This document shows positions 25,794-35,038 of a stretch of 57,330 nucleotides of DNA, piece after piece. Source of the DNA: Pasteurellaceae bacterium (GTDB lineage Bacteria; Pseudomonadota; Gammaproteobacteria; Enterobacterales; Pasteurellaceae). The position numbers were made by a program, and so were the translations under genes. The notes under the pieces were generated by a model that saw only the letters and a list, made by a program, of their open reading frames with translations, was not told the DNA's origin and did no database searches. Each line of letters begins with the position of its first letter. The stretch's first letter is position 1. The DNA lies in assembly GCA_030528525.1 (NCBI GenBank), contig JAUMYT010000014.1, forward strand, positions 1-57,330. The letters run 5' to 3'.

Positions 25794-26267
25794 ATGCAGA
25801 AAAATTATCAAACGTCAGTACAGATCGACTTGCTCGATCAGCAAATTTTGCGTGCGCTAACTCAAGATGCTCGCACACCTTATGCCGAAATGGCGAAAAA
25901 TTTTGGGGTCAGCCCTGGCACAATCCACGTTCGTGTCGAAAAAATGCGGCAGGCAGGCATTATTGAAGGCACCAAAATTCGCATAAACGAACGCAAACTG
26001 GGCTATGATGTCTGCTGTTTTATCGGCATCATTCTCAAAAGTGCCAAAGATTACGAGAAAGTGATCGCCAAACTGCAAGAGTTCGATCAAGTGGTCGAAG
26101 CCTACTACACCACGGGCAACTACTCGATTTTCATCAAAGTGATGACCCACACCATCGAAGAGCTGCACAGCGTACTGGCGACCAAAATTCAGCTGATTGA
26201 CGAAATTCAATCCACTGAAACGCTGATTTCAATGCAAAACCCGATTTTGCGGGATATTAAGCCGTAG
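25794..26267 (+). CDS. asnC: Asparagine-responsive regulator AsnC (Lrp/AsnC family)
   Basis: AsnC activates asnA when asparagine is scarce. The 157-residue protein has an N-terminal helix-turn-helix (VSPGTIHVRVEKMRQAGII near 43-61) and a RAM ligand domain with LGYDVCCFIGI and YYTTGNYSIFIKV. The ATG at 25794 lies after AAGGAACAGAAA. A GTG 21 bases earlier is less likely. The 168-base gap to asnA must hold both promoters. Confidence 0.96.
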   Translation: MQKNYQTSVQIDLLDQQILRALTQDARTPYAEMAKNFGVSPGTIHVRVEKMRQAGIIEGTKIRINERKLGYDVCCFIGIILKSAKDYEKVIAKLQEFDQVVEAYYTTGNYSIFIKVMTHTIEELHSVLATKIQLIDEIQSTETLISMQNPILRDIKP

Positions 26268-26284
26268 CCCACCCCGCAAACATG

Positions 26285-26315
26285 TTGCAAAATCTCGACG
26301 GTTCTCACCCCCTTG
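26285..26315. repeat. Dispersed element between asnC and qseC
   Basis: TTGCAAAATCTCGACGGTTC then TCACCCCCTTG lies between the convergent asnC and qseC stop codons. No other terminator-like structure is visible in this 59-base gap. Confidence 0.8.
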
Positions 26316-26326
26316 TTGAGACGGGA

Positions 26327-27685
26327 TTACCACGACAACGTGGCTTTCAGCCCCTTCTTGCCCTGTGCATCAACCGCATTTTCCAAACGGAGCTGATAGT
26401 GATGCAGCTCGGCAATACGATGGGCAATAGATAGCCCCAGCCCACTGCCTTTTTCATTTTGCCCAGCCGGGCGGTAGAAACGTTGTCCGAGTTTGGCGAG
26501 ATCGCTCTCGTCCACGCCGCCACCGTTGTCTTGCACCGTGATGCTATCTGCATTAAGACGAATCGTCACGGTTGAACCTTCGGGGCAATATTTGATGGCG
26601 TTGTCGATTAAATTTCGCATCAATAATGAGAGCAACAGTGGCTGACCTTGACGTACTTTGGGTGTTGCAAGCGGTTCGAAAACCAGCTCAATTTGCCGTT
26701 TTTGGGCGTGGAAGTAACGCTCGCCGATTAAAGACGAAATCAGTTGTTGCCAATCTATCGGCTCAACGCCTTCCAACTGCTGCAAATTATCTAAGCGAGA
26801 GAGTGTGAGCAGTTGCTCAATCAGCTGTGTAGCACGATCAATCCCTTGGGTAAGATTGCCCAGTGCTTTTTCTCGCAAGGCTTCATCATCGCCAGCCAGT
26901 TGAGCAATTTCGGTCTGAATTTTCAGGGCTGCCAAGGGGCTACGCAATTCGTGGGCAGCGTCTGAAGTAAATCGGCGTTCTCTCAGTAACATCGTGGAAG
27001 TACGCTCAAAGAAGCGGTTCAGTTCATTGACTAACGGCAGAATTTCTTTGGGCAGATGCTGGGTGCTAATTGCCGAATGATCTTCTGGAGAGCGATTGCT
27101 CATTTGTTCGCTCACTTGGCGGATCGGCTGCAGTTCTCTGCTGATTAGCCAAATCATCAAGCCAAGCAATAACGGCAGGCTGGCGAACCAAATCCACATT
27201 TGCCCGAAGACCATTTTTTCAATTAAATCTTCCCGATAATCCAACTCTTGCCCCACGGCAACAATCAGCTCACTCCCCGACACGGGTAGCCAAAAGATCC
27301 GCCATAAATCATCATCATTATGAATAGGCGAAACACTAAAACCTTGATTACGTTGAAAAATAAAGCGATCACCATTGCGTCCATCGCTTAACAAGATTTC
27401 ACCCTGTGGCGTGAAAATCGCAAAGGCAAGAGCATCGTCATCAAAATGGTATTTTTGATGAGATTTTTGGTGAGAGTGGTATTGCTCGCTCAACAAGGTG
27501 CTTAAATTCGAGGTAGCAAGACGTTGAGCGAACAGTACTTGCTGTCCGTCAAACACGTCGTTCACTTCTTTTCTCACTTGTAGCCAAGCAACGGCGGTGG
27601 AAACGAGCCAAATAGCGATTGCGGTGATCGACAGCACCACCATCAACCGCCAACGCAAGCTATTTGATTTCATCCAGTTCATCAT
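26327..27685 (-). CDS. qseC: Sensor histidine kinase QseC
   Basis: This 452-residue membrane kinase partners with QseB. It has two membrane spans (about 12-34 and 162-182) with a periplasmic domain between, then a HAMP region. The phospho-accepting His is in [15 protein letters not shown] near 246. The N box is [11 protein letters not shown] near 355, with [16 protein letters not shown] near 412. [10 protein letters not shown]-like acidic residues (LDYRED near 150) precede the second span. It overlaps the qseB end by 26 bases. Homology to the QseC/BasS branch is clear; the signal is not determinable. Confidence 0.93.
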   Translation of the reverse strand: MMNWMKSNSLRWRLMVVLSITAIAIWLVSTAVAWLQVRKEVNDVFDGQQVLFAQRLATSNLSTLLSEQYHSHQKSHQKYHFDDDALAFAIFTPQGEILLSDGRNGDRFIFQRNQGFSVSPIHNDDDLWRIFWLPVSGSELIVAVGQELDYREDLIEKMVFGQMWIWFASLPLLLGLMIWLISRELQPIRQVSEQMSNRSPEDHSAISTQHLPKEILPLVNELNRFFERTSTMLLRERRFTSDAAHELRSPLAALKIQTEIAQLAGDDEALREKALGNLTQGIDRATQLIEQLLTLSRLDNLQQLEGVEPIDWQQLISSLIGERYFHAQKRQIELVFEPLATPKVRQGQPLLLSLLMRNLIDNAIKYCPEGSTVTIRLNADSITVQDNGGGVDESDLAKLGQRFYRPAGQNEKGSGLGLSIAHRIAELHHYQLRLENAVDAQGKKGLKATLSW

Positions 27686-28340
27686 TTTTACCCAAAGTGT
27701 AACCCACGCCGTGAACGGTGCGGATAAATTGCTTGCCGAGTTTTTGGCGAAGATTGTAAATATGCACCTCTAACGCATTGCTACTGACTTCATCGTCCCA
27801 CGTATAGAGCTTTTCTTCAATGGCAGAGCGAGTCAGCACCCGATCTTTGTTGTGCATAAACAAGGCAAGCAAGTTGTATTCACGGGTGGTGAGCGAGATT
27901 TCCTGCTCACACAAGAAGACTTTGCGTTGGTTCGGGTCGAATTTGACGAAACTGTATTCGATAATCGGGTTGGTTTGCCCGTAACGGCGACGAATCAGGG
28001 CTTGCAAGCGAGCAACCACTTCCGCCAAGGCAAACGGCTTGCACAGATAATCGTCCGCACCACGTTGTAAGCCCGCCACTCGTTCATCTAGCGTATCACA
28101 AGCGGTGAGAATCAACACAGGCACATCTTGATTAGCTTTCCGCCACTGTGCCAACACGTCCAAGCCGTCCATTTTCGGCAAGGTCAGATCCAACACGACC
28201 GCATCATAAGGGGCAGCACTCAAGGCATCTAAACCTGTTTTGCCATCTGTGAACCAATCCACGCTAAAATTGGATTTGGTCAGCCCAATTTTCAGCCCTT
28301 CGCCGATCAGATTGTCGTCTTCAATCAATAAAATTCGCAT
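27660..28340 (-). CDS. qseB: Response regulator QseB (OmpR family)
   Basis: This 226-residue protein has a receiver domain ([20 protein letters not shown]; phospho-Asp in [13 protein letters not shown] at about 51; [10 protein letters not shown] near 83; CKPFAL near 102) and a winged-helix DNA-binding domain ending VHGVGYTLG. It sits 88 bases after ygiW, with a terminator-like hairpin between. A CTTAA-N6-CTTAA box upstream of ygiW suggests autoregulation. Confidence 0.95.
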   Translation of the reverse strand: MRILLIEDDNLIGEGLKIGLTKSNFSVDWFTDGKTGLDALSAAPYDAVVLDLTLPKMDGLDVLAQWRKANQDVPVLILTACDTLDERVAGLQRGADDYLCKPFALAEVVARLQALIRRRYGQTNPIIEYSFVKFDPNQRKVFLCEQEISLTTREYNLLALFMHNKDRVLTRSAIEEKLYTWDDEVSSNALEVHIYNLRQKLGKQFIRTVHGVGYTLGKNDELDEIK

Positions 28341-28351
28341 TAACTTGTCCT

Positions 28352-28387
28352 ACAAGGGGGTGAGAATCCCCGACTTTTTGCAAAAAA
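28352..28387. repeat. Dispersed element between ygiW and qseB
   Basis: ACAAGGGGGTGAGAATCCCC followed by GACTTTTTGCAAAAAA lies just upstream of qseB and next to the hairpin at 28391-28414. Confidence 0.85.
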
Positions 28388-28414
28388 CAAAAGGGCGTAT
28401 TAACCTACGCCCTT
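28381..28414 (-). terminator. Attenuator-like terminator between ygiW and qseB
   Basis: AAGGGCGTA (28391-28399) and TACGCCCTT (28406-28414) form a nine-base stem with a six-base loop. On the minus strand it is followed by TTGTTTTTTG. Because qseBC likely share the ygiW promoter, it should let only part of transcription through. Confidence 0.75.
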
Positions 28415-28427
28415 GCTCAACGAAACC

Positions 28428-28799
28428 TTAGTGTTTTTGAACGCGATACACATCTACACTGTTTTTGCCGATGGTTTCTTTATCGACTTTACCATATACG
28501 GTGATTTTGTCGTCAAAGCCCACATTCTGACCTTGCCACGCTTTATCGTCTACATCAATTTTGATTTCGCCCGTGCTATCACGGAAAATAAACTCATCAT
28601 TGTCGATTTGACGAATAATGGAGCCTGTTAATTGAACAGGTTCATCATCACGTGCTTTTAACGCTTGAGCAATTGTCGTAATCACGCCAACCTGCTGACC
28701 GTGACCCACAAAGCCACCTTTTGCTTGGTTGTTACCGTTAAAACCTGCATAAGCGACAGAAGAAACGGCAAGTAAAGAGACTAAAAGTAATTTTTTCAT
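28428..28799 (-). CDS. ygiW: YgiW/BOF-family periplasmic protein
   Basis: This 123-residue exported protein has a signal peptide (MKKLLLVSLLAVSSVAYAG) and a single OB-fold of the BOF family: PVQLTGSIIRQIDNDEFIFRD near 55-75 and DDKITVYGKVDKE near 97. YgiW homologues are induced by stress and commonly precede qseBC in Pasteurellaceae. The same order is kept here. Confidence 0.93.
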   Translation of the reverse strand: MKKLLLVSLLAVSSVAYAGFNGNNQAKGGFVGHGQQVGVITTIAQALKARDDEPVQLTGSIIRQIDNDEFIFRDSTGEIKIDVDDKAWQGQNVGFDDKITVYGKVDKETIGKNSVDVYRVQKH

Positions 28800-28871
28800 T
28801 GGTTGTTTTCCTATTAACTAAAAATGAATAAAGGGTGTATCGTTTTGATGTGGCTATTAAATCATCAAAAT

Positions 28872-28887
28872 CTTAAGAAAGTCTTAA
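28872..28887. promoter_or_regulatory. PmrA/QseB-type box upstream of ygiW
   Basis: CTTAAGAAAGTCTTAA is a direct repeat CTTAA-N6-CTTAA, the box recognised by the PmrA/BasR/QseB group. It is 73 bases upstream of the ygiW start, placed to control ygiW-qseBC. Confidence 0.7.
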
Positions 28888-29021
28888 GAAACCAGTTCTT
28901 CAAAAAACCTTACGAAACTATGCAATTCTCCGTGTTTCTTGACATATTGTGATAATGCTCAAATGTCGGAACGGTTTATACGTCCCAACAAGCGGTGATT
29001 TCCCCCGATTTTTTTACCAAT

Positions 29022-29807
29022 TTAAAACTGCTTACTGGCGAGATAAATCTCCCGAGCTTTTGGCACAAGGCGTTGTAAGTTTTTCTGACGGTCAGCGTTG
29101 GTTGGGTGGGTGGACATCAACGAACCGAGCAATCCGCCAAAAGAGCCGTTGGCTTGGCTCATCTTCGCCCACACATTCGGTGCAGCTTCAGGGTTGAACC
29201 CTGCTCGTGCCATTAACATCAAGCCCACTTCGTCCGCTTCCGTTTCTTGACTGCGTGAAAACGGCTTATTCACCCCAAGTTCTGCCACAATGTCCACCGC
29301 ATCATAGCCTAACACATTGGTCGAAATCCCTTGCGAAGCCAACGCCACTTTGCCAAGTTCAGCGGCAATGCCTGTTACCGCATTGAGTGTTCTGTCCGAT
29401 TTTGCGTGTTCTTGCAAAGCGTGTGCCATTTCGTGCCCCATCACCACCGCAATTTCTTCATCGGTTAAGGCTAAACGTTCCACCAAGCCCGTATAAAACG
29501 CCATTTTACCGCCTGGCATTGCCCACGCATTCAATTCTTTATCCTTCAGCACCACAATTTCCCACGCAAATGGCACGCCCGTACGGTTGGCTTGTTCGGC
29601 ATAGGGCTTCATCTGTTGAAACACAGCGTGAATGCGTTTGGCGGTGCGAGAATCATTGTCAATCAGCCCTGCTTGAGTCGCTTTTTGTTTCACTTGGTTA
29701 AAACTGCGAGCCGCTTCTTGGTTTAGGCTGGCAGTATTCACACAAGCGGTAAGAAAGGTAACGAGAAACGTAAAAGTAAAATAACGAGTGAATTTTTTCA
29801 TAATCAT
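29022..29807 (-). CDS. loiP: M48-family metallopeptidase lipoprotein (LoiP/YggG-like)
   Basis: This 261-residue lipoprotein (lipobox FLTAC near 20) is a zinc peptidase with VMGHEMAHALQEH near 121-133 and the third ligand in SQETEADEVGLML near 190. E. coli LoiP (YggG) degrades misfolded outer-membrane-associated proteins; the same role is likely. The first ATG is at 29807, with another two codons in. An ACAAGCGGT uptake word overlaps the lipobox codons (29742-29750). The 222-base gap toward ygiW carries the QseB box, an ACAAGCGGT word (28988-28996) and a degenerate CCCCC element. Confidence 0.88.
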   Translation of the reverse strand: MIMKKFTRYFTFTFLVTFLTACVNTASLNQEAARSFNQVKQKATQAGLIDNDSRTAKRIHAVFQQMKPYAEQANRTGVPFAWEIVVLKDKELNAWAMPGGKMAFYTGLVERLALTDEEIAVVMGHEMAHALQEHAKSDRTLNAVTGIAAELGKVALASQGISTNVLGYDAVDIVAELGVNKPFSRSQETEADEVGLMLMARAGFNPEAAPNVWAKMSQANGSFGGLLGSLMSTHPTNADRQKNLQRLVPKAREIYLASKQF

Positions 29808-29815
29808 ATCATTGA

Positions 29816-29879
29816 GTAGGATGGGCTTTAGCCCATCACCATAAATTGGGAAAATCTGATGGGCTAAAGCCCATCCTAC
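29816..29879. repeat. GTAGGATGGGCT inverted unit, copy 3
   Basis: It has the same mirror-image structure as copies 1 and 2. It lies between ppa and loiP, immediately upstream of the loiP start, so it may cut loiP off from its upstream neighbour. Confidence 0.92.
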
Positions 29880-29895
29880 ATCATCCTACCTAAAT

Positions 29896-29924
29896 GAAAA
29901 TGCCAAAGCGAACTTTGGCATTTT
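29896..29924 (-). terminator. ppa terminator
   Basis: AAAATGCCAAAG (29897-29908) pairs with CTTTGGCATTTT (29913-29924) around a CGAA loop, just after the ppa stop. On the minus strand the stem ends in a short T/A-rich tail. Confidence 0.8.
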
Positions 29925-29935
29925 GTGAGGGTTAA

Positions 29936-30463
29936 TTATTTTTTCGCACGTTCAAAAGATTCTAAAATTTCTTGGCGAGCAGCTTCCACACCTTCCCAGC
30001 CTTCCACTTTCACCCATTTGCCTGCTTCTAACGCTTTGTAGCTTTCGAAGAAGTGTTGGATTTGTGCTTTAAGTAACGCAGGTAAATCGCCCACGTCTTT
30101 AATGTGATCGTACTCTTTGCTTAATTTGGTGTGCGGCACCGCAACCACTTTCGCATCACCACCCGCTTCGTCCGTCATTTTTAACACGCCCACTGGACGG
30201 CAACGGATCACCGAACCTGGTTGTAACGGATACGGGGTTGGAACTAAAACGTCCACAGGGTCGCCGTCTGATGACAGGGTGTTGTTCACATAGCCGTAGT
30301 TCGCAGGGTAGAACATTGCGGTTGCCATAAAGCGATCCACAAATAATGCACCGCTCTCTTTGTCCACTTCGTATTTGATTGGATCAGAGTTCGCAGGAAT
30401 TTCAATAACCACATAAATATCATCTGGTAATTCTTTACCAGCAGGTACGTTTTCTAAGCCCAT
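29936..30463 (-). CDS. ppa: Inorganic pyrophosphatase
   Basis: Ppa hydrolyses pyrophosphate. The 175-residue family I enzyme has [14 protein letters not shown] near 35, [20 protein letters not shown] (about 53-72, with catalytic Asp residues) and [13 protein letters not shown] near 83. It is monocistronic with its own terminator. Confidence 0.98.
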   Translation of the reverse strand: MGLENVPAGKELPDDIYVVIEIPANSDPIKYEVDKESGALFVDRFMATAMFYPANYGYVNNTLSSDGDPVDVLVPTPYPLQPGSVIRCRPVGVLKMTDEAGGDAKVVAVPHTKLSKEYDHIKDVGDLPALLKAQIQHFFESYKALEAGKWVKVEGWEGVEAARQEILESFERAKK

Positions 30464-30576
30464 TTTGGTTTCCTTCTTGTTGAAATTAGAGTAAAAAACG
30501 GAAAGATTATAACTGACAATCGCCGTTTGTGCGATATACGTCCGTCAATTAGCTTGGGAAATTTCGACATTTTCTC

Positions 30577-30625
30577 TTTACTCTTTCATAAAAACCAATA
30601 TACTTTTGCACTATTCAACTAGTTT
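30577..30625 (+). promoter_or_regulatory. trpB: trpB promoter with TrpR-like operator
   Basis: TTTACT (30577-30582), 16 bases, then TATACT (30599-30604) form a plausible promoter. GCACTATTCAACTAGTTT at 30608-30625 matches the TrpR operator GTACTAGTTAACTAGTAC at about 13 of 18 positions, placed over the start point. Confidence 0.5.
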
Positions 30626-30648
30626 ATCTTATTTTGGAGTTAGCAACT

Positions 30649-31863
30649 ATGGCTCGTGAATCACTCAATACATTAGTTAAGCCCGATTTAAACGGCAATT
30701 TTGGTCAGCACGGGGGTAAAATTGGTCATCCAGCCCTTGCCAAAGCCTTAGACGAGATCGAACAAGGCTTCCGCCAAATTGTTGACGATCCTGAATTCAT
30801 CGCCGAAATGAAACGGTTACAAGCCACCTATGTCGGACGTCCAAGTCCGATTTATCACGCTCGCACCCTTTCGCAAAATGGGGCACAGATTTTCTTAAAA
30901 CGTGAAGATTTAAACCACACTGGGGCTCACAAAATCAACCACTGCATTGGTGAAGTGCTGCTGGCAAAAAAACTCGGCAAGAAAAAAGTGATTGCTGAAA
31001 CAGGGGCAGGGCAACACGGCGTGGCACTTGCAACCGCAGCCGCATTGCTCGGCTTGGAATGTGAAATTCATATGGGCGTGGTCGATATTGCCAAAGAACA
31101 CCCGAATGTGTCTCGAATGAAGATTCTTGGAGCGAAATTAGTCCCTGTTTCGGCTGGGGCTGGCACGCTCAAAGAAGCGGTGGACAGTGCCTTTGAATCC
31201 TATATGGCACAAATTGAAGAGAGTATGTTCGCTATTGGGTCGGTGGTCGGCCCAGCACCTTATCCTGAAATGGTCGCTTATTTTCAAAGCATTGTCGGAC
31301 ACGAAGCCCGCGAGCAATTTGAAACTCAATATGGCGGATTGCCTGACGAAGTGATCGCTTGCGTGGGCGGTGGCTCGAACGCACTTGGCTTGTTTAATGC
31401 GTTTATTGATGATAAATCGGTCGAATTAGTCGGCGTAGAGCCTGCAGGCGAAGGTTTAGACGCTCACGGTCGCCACGCTGCTACGCTTACGCTTGGTAAG
31501 TTCGGCAATATTCAAGGCTTTAACTGCTACTATTTACAAGAAGAAGACGGCACGCCGTCAGCGGTTCACTCGATTGCATCCGGCTTGGATTACCCTGGCG
31601 TGGGCCCGCAACACTGCCATTTGAAAGACATTGGGCGTGGACGCTATGAAACCGCTACCGACCAAGAGTGTTTAAATGCGTTTTTAACACTCTCACGCCA
31701 AGAAGGGATTATTCCTGCCTTGGAAAGTGCTCACGCTATCGCTTATGCGTTACGCCGAGCCAAAGAACTCGGCAGCGACAAACGTTTATTGGTGAATTTG
31801 TCGGGACGTGGTGATAAAGATATTGATTTTGTGTTGAGCCAACTTGATTTAAACGAAATCTAA
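30649..31863 (+). CDS. trpB: Tryptophan synthase beta chain, stand-alone
   Basis: TrpB condenses indole with serine to form tryptophan. The 404-residue protein has [13 protein letters not shown] near 84-96 with the PLP lysine, [15 protein letters not shown] near 108 and [12 protein letters not shown] near 231. There is no trpA beside it: lipA follows in the opposite direction. The segment around the PLP lysine (HKINHCIGE, then [16 protein letters not shown]) differs from the E. coli form (HKTNQVLGQ) and recalls epsilon-proteobacterial TrpB. That comparison is from memory. A TrpR-like operator precedes it, and an inverted pair of dispersed elements ends it. It may salvage indole. Confidence 0.95.
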   Translation: MARESLNTLVKPDLNGNFGQHGGKIGHPALAKALDEIEQGFRQIVDDPEFIAEMKRLQATYVGRPSPIYHARTLSQNGAQIFLKREDLNHTGAHKINHCIGEVLLAKKLGKKKVIAETGAGQHGVALATAAALLGLECEIHMGVVDIAKEHPNVSRMKILGAKLVPVSAGAGTLKEAVDSAFESYMAQIEESMFAIGSVVGPAPYPEMVAYFQSIVGHEAREQFETQYGGLPDEVIACVGGGSNALGLFNAFIDDKSVELVGVEPAGEGLDAHGRHAATLTLGKFGNIQGFNCYYLQEEDGTPSAVHSIASGLDYPGVGPQHCHLKDIGRGRYETATDQECLNAFLTLSRQEGIIPALESAHAIAYALRRAKELGSDKRLLVNLSGRGDKDIDFVLSQLDLNEI

Positions 31864-31876
31864 CCAAACATGGGCA

Positions 31877-31934
31877 ACAAGGGGGTGAGAACAGACCCAT
31901 TTTTGCAAAAACTGAGTCGTTCTCACCCCCTTGT
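31877..31934. terminator. Inverted pair of dispersed elements acting as trpB/lipA terminator
   Basis: ACAAGGGGGTGAGAAC (31877-31892) and GTTCTCACCCCCTTGT (31919-31934) are a perfect 16-base inverted repeat around TTTTTGCAAAA. It lies between the convergent trpB and lipA genes. Two head-to-head copies of the element make one strong hairpin, though without a clean T-run. Confidence 0.75.
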
Positions 31935-31968
31935 ATTTAACTGTTCACTGCAATTTCGCTAGTGTGCT

Positions 31969-32931
31969 TTACTTAACCAACTCACCTTTGGCTTGTAGAT
32001 CCGCATGGTAAGAAGAACGCACGAACGGGCCACAGGCGGCGTGCTCAAAGCCCATTGCGTTCGCTTCTTCACGGAACATATCGAATTCTGAGGGGTGAAC
32101 GTAACGTGCCACAGGTAAATGGTGGCGACTTGGTTGTAGGTATTGCCCAAGCGTCAGCATCGTCACGCCGTGAGCCCGTAAATCCCGCATTACTTCCAAA
32201 ATTTCCTCGTTGGTTTCGCCTAAGCCGACCATAATGCCGGATTTAGTCGGAATCGTTGGAAACTCTTTTTTGAAGGCTTGCAGCAATTTGAGCGACCATT
32301 GATAATCCGCACCAGGGCGAATTTCACGATACAAACGTGGCACATTTTCCAGATTATGGTTAAACACATCGGGCGGATTTTCTTTTAGAATTTCAATCGC
32401 TTGCTCAATACGGCCACGGAAATCAGGCACTAAAATCTCAATTTTGATCCCCGGATTAATCGCCCGTATCTCACGCACGCAGGCGGCGAAGTGCCCTGCC
32501 CCACGGTCGGGTAAATCATCACGATCCACGGACGTAATCACCACATATTTTAACTTCATATCTTGAATCGTTTCCGCCAACTTGCGTGGCTCGTCTTGAT
32601 CAAGTGGTAACGGCTTGCCGTGAGCCACATCGCAGAATGGGCAGCGGCGAGTGCAAATTGCACCCATAATCATAAAGGTTGCCGTACCGTGGTTGAAACA
32701 TTCGTGCAAGTTCGGGCAAGACGCTTCTTCACATACCGAATGCAAGCCGTGGCGCCGCATTCCGTTTTTAATACTTTGAATTCGTTCCGAATTGGCAGGT
32801 AATTTGATTTTCATCCATTCCGGTTTTTTAAGTAATTCTTGGTCTGGATCGATATTTTTGACTGGAATAATGGATGTTTTAGCGGCGTCACGATATTTAA
32901 CGCCACGCTCCATTTTGAAGGGTGTACCCAT
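31969..32931 (-). CDS. lipA: Lipoyl synthase
   Basis: LipA inserts two sulfurs into octanoyl groups to make lipoyl cofactor. The 320-residue radical-SAM protein has the auxiliary-cluster cysteines in [13 protein letters not shown] (about 67-79) and the radical-SAM cluster CTRRCPFCD (about 92-100). It follows lipB by eight bases, which attaches the octanoyl substrate. Confidence 0.98.
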   Translation of the reverse strand: MGTPFKMERGVKYRDAAKTSIIPVKNIDPDQELLKKPEWMKIKLPANSERIQSIKNGMRRHGLHSVCEEASCPNLHECFNHGTATFMIMGAICTRRCPFCDVAHGKPLPLDQDEPRKLAETIQDMKLKYVVITSVDRDDLPDRGAGHFAACVREIRAINPGIKIEILVPDFRGRIEQAIEILKENPPDVFNHNLENVPRLYREIRPGADYQWSLKLLQAFKKEFPTIPTKSGIMVGLGETNEEILEVMRDLRAHGVTMLTLGQYLQPSRHHLPVARYVHPSEFDMFREEANAMGFEHAACGPFVRSSYHADLQAKGELVK

Positions 32932-32939
32932 TGATTATC

Positions 32940-33599
32940 CTAACTGTTAACAATTTGTTGCGTATTATAGCCGAGAATCTGGCTAAAGTAATGAACCAAT
33001 TTTGGCGAGACCAAATCGCATTCGGCTTGCTCCGCTGGCACAAAATCGGCAAGTTGGCACATTTCTAGCCCTGCATAACCGCACGGGTTGATATGGCGAA
33101 ACGGGGTTAAATCCATCTTGATATTCAATGCCAAGCCGTGAAACGAACAGCCTTTGCGAATGCGTAAACCGAGCGAGCAGATTTTTTTGCCGTCCACGTA
33201 AACCCCAGGGGCATCGGCTTTGGGATAGGCATCAATGCCGTAATCTGCAAGGGTTTTGACCACACATTGCTCTAATGCCGTGACCAACTCTCGTACGCTC
33301 AAATCCTTACCATTGGCTTTGTGGCGTTTGATGTCGATCAGCACATACATAATTTGCTGACCCAATCCGTGATAGGTAATTTGCCCACCACGGTCAGACT
33401 GTACCACAGGAATGTTGGTCGGGTTGAGCAAGTGTTCAGGCTTGCCTGCCGAACCTTGCGTAAACACCGCAGGGTGCTGCACTAGCCAAATTTCATCGGG
33501 CGTGTCCGCAGTGCGAGCATCGGTAAAATCCTGCATTTTATGCCAAATGGTTTGGTAGTCTTGCACACCAAGTTGGCGAATATGAAGTGTTGTCATCAC
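32940..33599 (-). CDS. lipB: Octanoyltransferase
   Basis: LipB moves octanoyl from acyl carrier protein to lipoyl domains. The 219-residue protein has [19 protein letters not shown] near 70-88, [21 protein letters not shown] near 135 and [11 protein letters not shown] near 171 with the catalytic Cys. It forms an operon with lipA. Confidence 0.97.
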   Translation of the reverse strand: MMTTLHIRQLGVQDYQTIWHKMQDFTDARTADTPDEIWLVQHPAVFTQGSAGKPEHLLNPTNIPVVQSDRGGQITYHGLGQQIMYVLIDIKRHKANGKDLSVRELVTALEQCVVKTLADYGIDAYPKADAPGVYVDGKKICSLGLRIRKGCSFHGLALNIKMDLTPFRHINPCGYAGLEMCQLADFVPAEQAECDLVSPKLVHYFSQILGYNTQQIVNS

Positions 33600-33744
33600 A
33601 ATAGGACTTCCGTTAATCTGTTGATATTCTCATCAATGAGCAACTCACCCCATTGCTCATTCGGTAAAAGCGGTGATTCTGACAAAGATTTACCCAAAAC
33701 TCAAATCCTCTTCATTGCACAAAGGGGAGAGAAACGGAGACTTT

Positions 33745-34896
33745 TTATAAAATATCAGCAACGGCCTGTGCCGCTTGGGCATCGGCATTGCATTGGATTT
33801 GCTGGTGCAAAGCGACAAAACGCTGTTTGAGTGCGTTGGTTTTTTCTAGATCCTCAGGTTGTTGAGATAAATACGGCTTGAGATGTGCCGCCAAGTTCTC
33901 AGGATTGCAGTCGTCTTGGATAAGTTCTGGCACAAGCGGTGCGTTGGCGAGCAGATTCGGCAAGGAGATGTAATCGGTTTTCACCAGTTTTTGGGCGAGC
34001 CAATAGGTTGTGGGCTTCATTTTGTAGCCGACCACCATTGGCGATTTGCACAGCATCGCTTCCAACGCCGCCGTGCCAGATGCCAACAATGTAGCTTCCG
34101 AGGCGATCATTGCGGATCGGGCGTTGCCGTGCAAAATGTGTAGGTCTAACTCTGGGGCAATTTGGGCTTTGAGCTGTTCAAATTGTGCGATCCGTTTTTG
34201 ATTAACAAGTGGCACGAGAAATTGCAGATCGGGAAATTCGGCTTTGAGTAATTTGGCGGTTTGTAAAAAGGGTTCGGTTAAAAAATTCACTTCACTACCA
34301 CGGCTGCCGACTAAGATTGCCATATAGCGTTGATTTTCATCTAAATTCAATAACTTACAGGCATCTTGACGGCTTGGCTTTAACGCAATCGCATCTGCCA
34401 TTGTGTGCCCGACAAAACGGCACGGCACGTTAAATTTATCGTAAAACGCTTTTTCAAACGGCAAAAAGGCGAGAACTAAATCGGTGGCTCGGGCGATTTT
34501 GTGAATGCGATTTTGTCGCCACGCCCACACGGACGGGCTGACGTAGTGAATGGTTTTAATGCAGTTGGCTTTGAGTTTTTCTTCCACGCCAATATTGAAA
34601 TCGGGGGCATCAATGCCGATGAAAATATCGGGTTTCAACTCAAGCATTGTGTCGATCACTTGTTTACGGCGTTTGAGCAAACGGGGCAAATGTTTCACCA
34701 CTTCCGCCAAGCCCATTACCGCTAATTCTTCCATATCAAATAAGGTTTCACAGCCTGCTTGCAACATTCGCTCGCCCGCCACGCCGATAAAACGGGCGTT
34801 CGGGTAGTGGATTTTTAAGGCGTTGATCAGCCCTGCCCCTAAAATATCGCCCGACACTTCGCCAGCGACAATGGCAATCACAGGTGTGTTATTCAT
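33745..34896 (-). CDS. lpxB: Lipid-A-disaccharide synthase
   Basis: LpxB joins UDP-diacylglucosamine and lipid X to form the lipid A disaccharide. The 383-residue length is usual. It has [15 protein letters not shown] near 10, [10 protein letters not shown] near 91, [14 protein letters not shown] near 118 and ASGTAALEA near 271. The 145-base gap to lipB holds uptake-like words and a degenerate element but no gene. Confidence 0.97.
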   Translation of the reverse strand: MNNTPVIAIVAGEVSGDILGAGLINALKIHYPNARFIGVAGERMLQAGCETLFDMEELAVMGLAEVVKHLPRLLKRRKQVIDTMLELKPDIFIGIDAPDFNIGVEEKLKANCIKTIHYVSPSVWAWRQNRIHKIARATDLVLAFLPFEKAFYDKFNVPCRFVGHTMADAIALKPSRQDACKLLNLDENQRYMAILVGSRGSEVNFLTEPFLQTAKLLKAEFPDLQFLVPLVNQKRIAQFEQLKAQIAPELDLHILHGNARSAMIASEATLLASGTAALEAMLCKSPMVVGYKMKPTTYWLAQKLVKTDYISLPNLLANAPLVPELIQDDCNPENLAAHLKPYLSQQPEDLEKTNALKQRFVALHQQIQCNADAQAAQAVADIL

Positions 34897-34946
34897 AAAA
34901 ATTCCTTCGCTGTTTATTTTCTGATGTTGTAACCATCAAAAATGTA

Positions 34947-35010
34947 GGAGCAAATCATTATTTGCCCCTTATTCCTCCAATAGCCAAGGGGCGAAAAATA
35001 TTTCGCCCCT
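34947..35010. repeat. Tandem AGGGGCGAAA-type hairpins downstream of asd side
   Basis: AGGAGCAAATCATTATTTGC with CCCT (34947-34970) and AGGGGCGAAAAATATTTCGC with CCCT (34987-35010) are two related hairpins in the asd-lpxB gap, flanked by GTAGG and CCTAC. The second is almost identical to 41685-41708. Confidence 0.8.
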
Positions 35011-35038
35011 ACCATTCATTAGCTAAATGGACAAACCA

